Source: Bacteroidetes bacterium UBA2234
GTDB lineage: Bacteria > Bacteroidota > Bacteroidia > NS11-12g > UBA955
Reading direction: 5' to 3'
DNA: 18,122 nucleotides
Assembly (NCBI GenBank): GCA_002347985.1
Contig: DDYM01000038.1
Coordinates: 51,239 to 69,360, forward strand
The notes beneath the pieces were generated by a model. That model was not told the origin of the DNA. It made no database searches and was given only the letters and a program-made list of their open reading frames with translations. The translations under genes and the position numbers were made by a program. This document shows, piece by piece, positions 9,187 to 14,594 of this stretch; positions within the stretch are counted from its first letter, which is position 1, and the number at the start of each line of letters is the position of its first letter.

Positions 9187-10138
9187 TATGGTTGGAACAG
9201 CGAAGGATTTTTCTGCCAAAGTATTGGCTTTGCGTGCAGAAATTGGAAAGGTTGTGGTTGGACAGCACGAGGTTGTTGATGCCTTGATCAATGCGGTTTT
9301 TTGTCATGGTCACGTGTTAATGGTGGGAGTTCCTGGACTTGCTAAAACTCTATTGGTAAAGACATTATCCGAAACCATGGATTTGTCGTTCAACAGAATT
9401 CAATTCACACCCGATTTGATGCCTTCCGATATTGTAGGGAGTGAAATTCTTGACGATGCGAGACAGTTCCATTTCGTAAAAGGACCGATTTTTTCTAACA
9501 TCATTTTGGCCGATGAAATCAATCGTACGCCGCCCAAGACCCAAGCAGCTTTATTAGAGGCGATGCAAGAACGCCAGGTAACCGCGGGAGGACAACGATA
9601 TCAACTGGAAGAGCCCTTCTTCGTTTTGGCAACACAGAACCCAATTGAGCAAGAGGGAACGTATCCATTACCCGAGGCACAGTTGGATCGCTTTATGTTT
9701 CAGGTGATATTGGATTATCCGGGGTTTGAGGAAGAGGTTAATATTTTAAAGCAGACCACTGGAAGCCAGTTGGGCAGGGCAAAATCTGTAATCTCAGCGC
9801 AGGAAATCAAGGAATTTCAGTCGTTGGTACGTCAAGTGCCAGTTACCGATCACGTGTTTGAACAAGTGGTGAGAATCGTTCAGCAAACTCGACCAGGTCA
9901 GCCAGGTTCACATGCGATGGCGAATCAATATTTGTCTTATGGTGCCGGTCCAAGAGCTGGGCAGAATTTGATATTGGCTGGTAAATGTCATGCCTTGATG
10001 AACGGTAAATTTAGTGTGGATCGTGAGGATATTTTGGCCGTTTCAAAATGGGTGCTCAGGCATCGTATCGTAAGAAACTTTAAGGCCGAGGCAGAAGGTA
10101 TTTCTTCTGATCAAATCATTGATGCAATTTGTAATTGA
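9179..10138 (+). CDS. MoxR-family AAA+ ATPase
   Basis: Cytosolic AAA_3/MoxR ATPase, a class that acts as chaperone-like remodelers for metal insertion or assembly of complexes, often with VWA/DUF58 partners. It is 319 aa, full length. Walker A is GVPGLAKT (50-57), where Ala replaces the usual second Gly, as is normal in MoxR. Walker B is IILADEINR (Asp112-Glu113), sensor 1 is TQNP (152-155), then EGTYPLPEAQLDRFMF, and the C-terminal lid carries VLRHRIVRNF. ATG 9179 overlaps the end of the surA-like gene by 8 bases, so the two are almost certainly co-translated. No DUF58 or Bat (VWA) gene follows: the next gene is convergent nth, so any usual partners lie elsewhere. Confidence 0.93.
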   Translation: MSDMVGTAKDFSAKVLALRAEIGKVVVGQHEVVDALINAVFCHGHVLMVGVPGLAKTLLVKTLSETMDLSFNRIQFTPDLMPSDIVGSEILDDARQFHFVKGPIFSNIILADEINRTPPKTQAALLEAMQERQVTAGGQRYQLEEPFFVLATQNPIEQEGTYPLPEAQLDRFMFQVILDYPGFEEEVNILKQTTGSQLGRAKSVISAQEIKEFQSLVRQVPVTDHVFEQVVRIVQQTRPGQPGSHAMANQYLSYGAGPRAGQNLILAGKCHALMNGKFSVDREDILAVSKWVLRHRIVRNFKAEAEGISSDQIIDAICN

Positions 10139-10214
10139 TCGATTACTCTTTGTGATTTTGTAAACCAATTTCGTTAGCGCTTTGCTTTCGGAATAGCTGT
10201 TTGGATGATTACAA

Positions 10215-10850
10215 TTATTTCGATTTTTCACGGCATCCCAAAACGGAGCAGATGGGGCATTTTTCAACGACATGACCTCGGGCGGGACAGTATTCGCGTC
10301 CCATGAAAATGATTTGTAAATGGGCTTTGTTCCAAAGGTTTTCGGGAATTTGTCGTTTTAAATCTCTTTCTGTTTGCTCCACACTTTTTGCAGCGCTCAG
10401 ACGCCATCTGTAAGCCAATCTATGGATATGAGTGTCTACAGGGAAGGCGGGAACTCCAAACGCTTGCGACATCACCACTGAGGCCGTTTTATGTCCAACC
10501 GACGGCATGGCTTCTAATGCTTCGAAGGATTGTGGCACTTGACCTCCATGTTGCTCCATGATCATTTTTGACAGACCGTAAATGCCTTTGCTTTTCATCG
10601 GCGACAATCCGCAGGGTCTAATGATGTCCTGTATTTCTTCTACCGATAATTTGAGCATATCGGCAGGGTTGTTGGCCTTTGCGAAGAGAAGCGGGGTGAT
10701 TTGATTTACACGTTCGTCTGTGCATTGTGCGCTAAGCAAAACGGCGATGAGCAGCGTATACGGATCAGTATGATTCAACGGAATGGGCGTTTCGGGATAC
10801 AATTCTTCCAACTTGGTAATTACAAATTGCACGCGTTCCGATTTATTCAT
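10215..10850 (-). CDS. nth: Endonuclease III (base-excision repair glycosylase/AP lyase)
   Basis: Removes oxidised pyrimidines and nicks the abasic site. It is 211 aa, as for E. coli Nth. The helix-hairpin-helix LEAMPSVGHKTASVV contains catalytic Lys121, and Asp139 sits in FPVDTHIHR. The [4Fe-4S] ligands would be Cys188, Cys198, Cys201 and Cys206, so the spacing is C-X9-C-X2-C-X4-C instead of the E. coli C-X6-C-X2-C-X5-C. The loop therefore differs but all four cysteines are present. The last gene of the lptB-lplA-nth run, 15 bp after lplA, with no Shine-Dalgarno. It converges on moxR across a 76-bp gap in which I see no strong terminator. Confidence 0.95.
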   Translation of the reverse strand: MNKSERVQFVITKLEELYPETPIPLNHTDPYTLLIAVLLSAQCTDERVNQITPLLFAKANNPADMLKLSVEEIQDIIRPCGLSPMKSKGIYGLSKMIMEQHGGQVPQSFEALEAMPSVGHKTASVVMSQAFGVPAFPVDTHIHRLAYRWRLSAAKSVEQTERDLKRQIPENLWNKAHLQIIFMGREYCPARGHVVEKCPICSVLGCREKSK

Positions 10851-10865
10851 GGGTTTTGGGGTGGT

Positions 10866-11828
10866 TTAAAAGAAATGATTGTGATTGGTATGGCTGTGAA
10901 AGGGGGTATTCACGAAGGCGTTTTCAAAAGTTTTCGGGGATATTGGCTGATTGATTGTTACAAGGCAGGCATCTGGAAAAGCGAAATTACCTTGATTATC
11001 GCGGAGTGTAAATTCAGAAATGAGTCCTTTTGTAACAACCATGTTTAGGTGGTATGTTATGTCATCAACTGCAATAGTTCTTTGATGGTGATAGGTTGGC
11101 GAATATCCTAAAATCCATTCATCTTGGGTGAATTTTTCTGATTTGAGTTGCTGAATATGCTTGTCTTCTTCAGATTGAATGGAGGAAATCTGAGATTGGG
11201 TAATGGTTGAGATTTTTTTTGCTAAGGTGGAGATGGTTTGATGCAAGTCTGCCAAGTGGGGAAAGTGTTCGGCGAGGTTGGTAACTGCAGATTTGTTGCT
11301 TTTTACAGCTTTGTCTTGGTAAATCCCTTCGGAGTGAAGTGCTTTGCCAAGATGATGGATATTGGCATTGATGAGCAGGGTTCCGTGGTGTAAAACGCGT
11401 TTTTTTTGTTGGAAGATATGTTGTGCGTTGCCTGAGAATTTAACACCCTTGTAGAGCAGGTCGTCTCTTTCGGAATAGGATGTCTCGATGCCCATTTCTA
11501 GGAGTGCTTGTCTGATAGGTTCCAAGAAACGTTTATAGTTTACGGCTTTGTCCAGTGTTGTTCCGAGGTCTTGAATGAAAGAGAAATTCAGATTGCCAAG
11601 GTCGTGGTAAACTGTGCCCCCGCCGCTAACGCGGCGGGCAGGAGCAATGTTAAGCTGCCTGCAGGCAGCATAATTGATTTCCGCACAAATGTTTTGGTGT
11701 TTTCCGCATACAACCGCACTCTCACTGCGCCATAGCATAATGATATTCTCATCCGTTTGGTGCAGAAAATACGCTTCTGCTGCCAAGTTGTAATATACAT
11801 CGGTTGAGTCTGATACAATGAGGCGCAT
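10866..11828 (-). CDS. lplA: Lipoate-protein ligase A family
   Basis: Activates free lipoate with ATP and attaches it to the lipoyl-lysine of E2 and GcvH proteins. It is 320 aa. The catalytic N-domain shows RRVSGGGTVYHDLGNLNFSF (65-84), the lipoyl-AMP binding loop, and Lys130 in GVKFSGNAQ, the conserved catalytic lysine. A C-terminal accessory domain follows, of the size seen in bacterial LplA; its tail (about 195-320) is weakly conserved and ends in a His/Asn-rich stretch. The start ATG is 27 bp after lptB and nth follows after 15 bp, so it is the middle gene of a minus-strand operon. Two GC-rich palindromes lie in the coding DNA just around the RRVSGGG codons. Lipoate versus octanoate specificity cannot be read from sequence alone. 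Confidence 0.92.
   Translation of the reverse strand: MRLIVSDSTDVYYNLAAEAYFLHQTDENIIMLWRSESAVVCGKHQNICAEINYAACRQLNIAPARRVSGGGTVYHDLGNLNFSFIQDLGTTLDKAVNYKRFLEPIRQALLEMGIETSYSERDDLLYKGVKFSGNAQHIFQQKKRVLHHGTLLINANIHHLGKALHSEGIYQDKAVKSNKSAVTNLAEHFPHLADLHQTISTLAKKISTITQSQISSIQSEEDKHIQQLKSEKFTQDEWILGYSPTYHHQRTIAVDDITYHLNMVVTKGLISEFTLRDNQGNFAFPDACLVTINQPISPKTFENAFVNTPFHSHTNHNHFF
11619..11638. repeat. GC-rich inverted repeat inside lplA
   Basis: CCCGCCGC (11619-11626), a TAAC loop, then GCGGCGGG (11631-11638): a perfect 8-bp GC stem overlapping the RRVSGGG codons of lplA. It looks like half of a REP-type palindrome. Confidence 0.6.
11654..11669. repeat. 16-bp perfect palindrome inside lplA
   Basis: GCTGCCTGCAGGCAGC is its own reverse complement. 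It lies 15 bases from the preceding GC hairpin and encodes the AACRQ region just before the ligase active-site loop. Confidence 0.6.
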
Positions 11829-11855
11829 GGAAATTGCTTATGGAGGTTAGTTGCC

Positions 11856-12608
11856 TTAACCCAAAGGCTCTGTAGCAGATTTTGACCTGCGTAATTCGAA
11901 ATTCTGTCCCAAATACACCTTTCTCACCATCTCATCGTTTGCCAATTCTTGGGCAGTACCATGCTTTAGCAACTTACCCTCAAACAATAAATACGCCCTG
12001 TCTGTGATACTCAACGTCTCTTGAACATTGTGGTCGGTAATCAAAATACCAATATTCTTTTGTTTTAGTTTGGCCACAATTTGTTGGATATCCTCCACTG
12101 CTATTGGGTCTACCCCAGCAAAGGGTTCGTCCAATAGAATAAACTTGGGGTCGGTTGCCAAGGCTCTGGCGATTTCGGTTCTTCTGCGTTCTCCCCCGGA
12201 AAGCACTTTTCCTAGGTTTTTTCTAACCTTTCCGAGTCCAAATTCGCTGATCAGGGATTCCAATTTATCTTCTTGCTCTTTTTTGGAGAGCTTGGTCATT
12301 TCTAGGATGGCTTGGATATTTTCTTCTACGCTCAATTCTCTAAAAACAGAAGCTTCTTGGGGTAAATAACCAATACCATGTTGTGCCCTTTTAAACATGG
12401 GCCAGGTGCTAATTTCGGTGTTTTCGAGGTAGACTTGGCCTTCATCGGGGCGAACCAAGCCAACGAACATGTAGAACGACGTTGTTTTCCCGGCGCCGTT
12501 GGGGCCCAATAATCCTACAATTTCACCTTGGTTGACTTCAACGCTCACATCGTTTACCACGCGTTTTGCGCCGTATTGTTTTACCAAATGCTGTGAACGG
12601 AGTTTCAT
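11856..12608 (-). CDS. lptB: LPS export ABC transporter ATPase LptB
   Basis: ATPase that drives LptFG-mediated extraction of lipopolysaccharide from the inner membrane into the LptC-A-D bridge. It is 250 aa. Walker A is GPNGAGKT (35-42), the Q-loop is LPQEASVF (Gln84), the ABC signature is [15 protein letters not shown] (136-150), Walker B is [16 protein letters not shown] (156-171) and the switch His is His193 (TDHNVQETL). The LSGGERRR / [10 protein letters not shown] combination is specific to LptB among ABC ATPases. It is the first gene of a unit with lplA and nth; the permease genes lptF/G are not in the window. A -7 box lies five bases before the ATG. Confidence 0.95.
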   Translation of the reverse strand: MKLRSQHLVKQYGAKRVVNDVSVEVNQGEIVGLLGPNGAGKTTSFYMFVGLVRPDEGQVYLENTEISTWPMFKRAQHGIGYLPQEASVFRELSVEENIQAILEMTKLSKKEQEDKLESLISEFGLGKVRKNLGKVLSGGERRRTEIARALATDPKFILLDEPFAGVDPIAVEDIQQIVAKLKQKNIGILITDHNVQETLSITDRAYLLFEGKLLKHGTAQELANDEMVRKVYLGQNFELRRSKSATEPLG

Positions 12609-12613
12609 CGTAG

Positions 12614-12621
12614 CAAATATA
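12614..12621 (-). promoter_or_regulatory. Candidate lptB promoter -7 box
   Basis: On the minus strand TATATTTG matches TAnnTTTG exactly and ends 5 bases before the lptB ATG, so the transcript would start at or next to the start codon. No good TTG lies 19-21 bp upstream; that position falls inside the perfect hairpin at 12630-12664. Confidence 0.45.
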
Positions 12622-12629
12622 GGGCAAAA

Positions 12630-12664
12630 AATAAAGGGCTTCCGCGCAGCGGAAGCCCTTTATT
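12630..12664. terminator. Perfect 16-bp stem, probable bidirectional terminator
   Basis: Arms at 12630-12645 and 12649-12664 are exact reverse complements around a GCA loop. The core is GGGCTTCCGC/GCGGAAGCCC with A/T-rich ends. On the minus strand the T-rich end of the stem continues into four more T (12626-12629), a good U tract, so it could stop read-through from the helicase gene before lptB. It also lies exactly between the lptB and SRP RNA promoters, so an operator or insulating role is possible. Confidence 0.65.
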
Positions 12665-12689
12665 ATCGCTAAAATTATCACTACCTTTG
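12659..12689 (+). promoter_or_regulatory. Candidate promoter of the SRP RNA gene
   Basis: TACCTTTG at 12682-12689 fits TAnnTTTG exactly. A TTT (one base from TTG) lies 20 bp upstream at 12659-12661. Transcription would begin around 12692-12695, just where the SRP RNA outer stem begins, which supports both calls. Confidence 0.55.
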
Positions 12690-12690
12690 T

Positions 12691-12780
12691 AGCGGCGGTA
12701 CGGCCAGCTCCCCATTCACTTCCCCAGGGCCGGAAGGCAGCAAGGACAATGGGTTGTAGCGGCGCGATACCGCCTTTTTT
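12691..12780 (+). ncRNA. ffs: Small signal recognition particle RNA (4.5S type)
   Basis: RNA scaffold of bacterial SRP, which with Ffh targets membrane proteins to the translocon. The diagnostic apical domain is present: GGCCGGAAGGCAGCAAGG, with a GGAA tetraloop at 12732-12735 closed by CC/GG and the conserved CAGCA side of the internal loop. Below it CCCATT (12711-12716) pairs with AATGGG (12748-12753). The outer stem pairs GGCGGTA (12694-12700) with TACCGCC (12768-12774), followed at once by six T, so the outer stem doubles as the intrinsic terminator. The size of ~85 nt fits the short SRP RNAs that lack an Alu domain. Exact ends are estimated from the promoter and T run. Confidence 0.88.
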
Positions 12781-12787
12781 ATTGTAA

Positions 12788-12806
12788 GGGGTTGATGATC
12801 AACCCC
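12788..12806. terminator. Weak hairpin after the helicase gene
   Basis: GGGGTTGA (12788-12795), TGA loop, TCAACCCC (12799-12806): a perfect 8-bp stem between the helicase stop codon and the SRP RNA. No clean T run follows on the minus strand, so termination is doubtful; it could instead protect the 3' end of the mRNA. Confidence 0.35.
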
Positions 12807-12841
12807 ATCCCAACAAATTTTATTTTTTTGCTACCAGTAAT

Positions 12842-14404
12842 TTAATAGTTACTTGGTTTTTTCTCGCCCCTTCCGGTACCACCCCAACGCGTGTTGTTGC
12901 GATTGCCGTTTCCGCCAGATCCGCCAGGATTAGCCCCGCGGTATCCACCGCCTGAAGGACGTTCAGCAGATGATGCGCTTCTTTCGCGAGGTGCTCCACC
13001 GCCAAAACTTGGACGTTCGCCACCTGCAGTTGCTCCCGTGCGAGGACTTCTATCGCCACCGCCGTAGCTGCTTCCACCGCCACCATAACTGCTTCCGCCG
13101 CTGCGAGATCCACCACCGCCAGATCCGCCACGGTATCCACCGCCACCGCCAGATCCACCACGGTATCCACCGCCACCAGATCCACCACGATAGCCACCGC
13201 CACCGCGATTGCCACCGCCATAGCCCTTGTGGAAACTTCCACCGCCACCACCACCGCCACTGCGACGTTGTGGTAATTCAATACGGTAATCGTGTTCCAT
13301 TTCGGTCATGCACTCTTTGCCATGAATCCTGAAAATTTGCTCTAACAAATTCGCTTCAGAACGCTCACAGAAAGAAATGGCGATACCTTCGGCACCGGCA
13401 CGACCTGTACGACCGATACGGTGAGTGTGTGTATCGGCATCCATCGCGATATCAAAATTCAATACATAATTTAGTTCTTTTACGTCTACCCCACGAGCAG
13501 CAACATCCGTTGCAATCAACAATTTGGCACGTCCACGTTTGAACATATCCAAGTTGTTTGAACGCTCACGCTGAGATTTGTCGCCGTGAATCGCAACAGC
13601 CGAATAACCATCGTCTTTCAAGTTCATCACCAATTTATCAGCTCCATGTTTGGTTTTGGTAAACACAAGCATAGATTCAATGGCAGGATCCTCAAGCATG
13701 TCGCGCAACAATGCATACTTGTTATTGCGGTCTACACAAAATAACCATTGCGTGATTTTTGGTTTGTCTTCGATGTTTGGTAGAATGTCGATGTGCTCTG
13801 GATCAACCAACATCTCCGAAGCCAATTGCTTGATTTCGCGAGGTGCAGTGGCAGAGAACAACAATGTTTGTTTGCGTTCGGCAAGCATCAATTTTCCGAT
13901 TTCACGGATATCAGCCACAAAACCCATGTCAAGCATACGATCGCACTCGTCCAATACAAAAGTTTGGATTCCAGATAGATCAATGAATCCCTGTTCAATC
14001 AAATCGAGCAAACGACCTGGGGTTGCAATGATTACTTGACAGCCGCGACGGATTTCTTGAACCTGACGCATTTGAGAAACACCACCATAAACAAGGGCGA
14101 TGCGAAGATTGGTGCCGCTGGCATATTTGCGGAAGTTATCAGAAATCTGATGAGCCAATTCACGGGTAGGTGCCAATACCAATGCATGTGTTTTGCGCTG
14201 GGGATTGGCCATAATTTGTTGAATGATAGGAATGGCGAATGCTGCAGTTTTACCAGTACCCGTGGGGGCTGTTGCAAATAAGTCGCTTCCTTTTAAAATG
14301 GTTGGAATGGCCAATGCTTGGATTGGCGTTGGTGAGGTGTAGCCCTGTTCTGAAACAGACTTCACCAAGGGGGCGATTAACCCCAATGATTCAAATGATT
14401 GCAT
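12842..14404 (-). CDS. DEAD-box-family RNA helicase (RhlE-like, DECD box) with RGG tail
   Basis: ATP-dependent RNA helicase, probably acting on ribosome assembly or RNA decay in the cytosol. It is 520 aa. Q motif Gln29 in PTPIQ; motif I APTGTGKT (45-52); Ia PTREL; Ib TPGR; motif II is DECD (152-155) in place of DEAD; motif III SAT (184-186); V ATDVAARGVDV (298-308); VI HRIGRTGRAG (329-338). From residue ~382 a glycine-rich tail runs to the end (about 140 aa) with repeated YRGGSGGGG units and SSYGGGG, an RNA-binding low-complexity region. The start MQSFESLGLI is normal for the RhlE group. A ~105-base leader with a small hairpin separates its likely promoter from the ATG, suggesting control at the 5' UTR, as known for cold-shock helicases (inference). 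Confidence 0.93.
   Translation of the reverse strand: MQSFESLGLIAPLVKSVSEQGYTSPTPIQALAIPTILKGSDLFATAPTGTGKTAAFAIPIIQQIMANPQRKTHALVLAPTRELAHQISDNFRKYASGTNLRIALVYGGVSQMRQVQEIRRGCQVIIATPGRLLDLIEQGFIDLSGIQTFVLDECDRMLDMGFVADIREIGKLMLAERKQTLLFSATAPREIKQLASEMLVDPEHIDILPNIEDKPKITQWLFCVDRNNKYALLRDMLEDPAIESMLVFTKTKHGADKLVMNLKDDGYSAVAIHGDKSQRERSNNLDMFKRGRAKLLIATDVAARGVDVKELNYVLNFDIAMDADTHTHRIGRTGRAGAEGIAISFCERSEANLLEQIFRIHGKECMTEMEHDYRIELPQRRSGGGGGGGSFHKGYGGGNRGGGGYRGGSGGGGYRGGSGGGGGYRGGSGGGGSRSGGSSYGGGGSSYGGGDRSPRTGATAGGERPSFGGGAPRERSASSAERPSGGGYRGANPGGSGGNGNRNNTRWGGTGRGEKKPSNY
13109..13192 (-). repeat. In-frame tandem repeat (YRGGSGGGG x3) in the helicase tail
   Basis: Three copies of a 27-30 base unit encode YRGGSGGGG, with Tyr codons at 13192, 13165 and 13135 (minus strand, first base). 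One copy carries an extra Gly codon. Such repeats expand and contract easily by slippage. Confidence 0.75.
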
Positions 14405-14433
14405 GTATGTTTTTTAGATTACTGTCTTACGCG

Positions 14434-14455
14434 AAACACTTCTGAGCTAGTGTTT
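14434..14455 (-). promoter_or_regulatory. Hairpin in the helicase 5' leader
   Basis: AAACACT (14434-14440) and AGTGTTT (14449-14455) pair around an 8-base loop, about 30 bases before the ATG within a leader of ~105 bases. It is AT-rich and weak, but it is the only structured element I see in the leader. Confidence 0.3.
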
Positions 14456-14517
14456 TTATCGCAAACGCACAATGAAAGTACGTTGTTAAAGACTGACTCT
14501 AGATGAATTAAGCGGCG

Positions 14518-14525
14518 CAAAGATA
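14518..14525 (-). promoter_or_regulatory. Candidate helicase promoter -7 box
   Basis: The minus strand reads TATCTTTG, an exact TAnnTTTG, which implies a ~105-base 5' UTR. A TTG is present but only 12 bp upstream, so the -33 half is poor. Confidence 0.4.
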
Positions 14526-14555
14526 CAAAGAATAAATCAACATTGGTATATTTCC

Positions 14556-14587
14556 TAGAATATAAAGCTATATTGGTCGTATTTTTG
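14556..14587 (+). promoter_or_regulatory. Candidate promoter of the acyl-CoA carboxylase gene
   Basis: TATTTTTG at 14580-14587 is an exact -7 box, with TAG (one base from TTG) 21 bp upstream at 14556-14558. The box ends 7 bases before ATG 14595, so the mRNA would be leaderless or nearly so. Confidence 0.45.
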
Positions 14588-14594
14588 TTTTTGT

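Noticed and set aside
10136..10214. Terminator between convergent moxR and nth (GTAAT...ATTAC near 10131-10146)
   Set aside because: Only a 5-bp AT-rich stem with no clean T run; too weak to call.
12690..12806. Repeated stems and GC-rich blocks as a possible CRISPR or tRNA
   Set aside because: The conserved GGAA tetraloop and internal loop identify SRP RNA; no repeat-spacer pattern and no tRNA cloverleaf were seen.
12820..13332. Val/Ala-rich (minus) and His/Arg-rich (plus) long frames over the helicase tail
   Set aside because: Frame shadows of the Gly-codon repeats; their odd composition follows from GGN repeats read in other frames.
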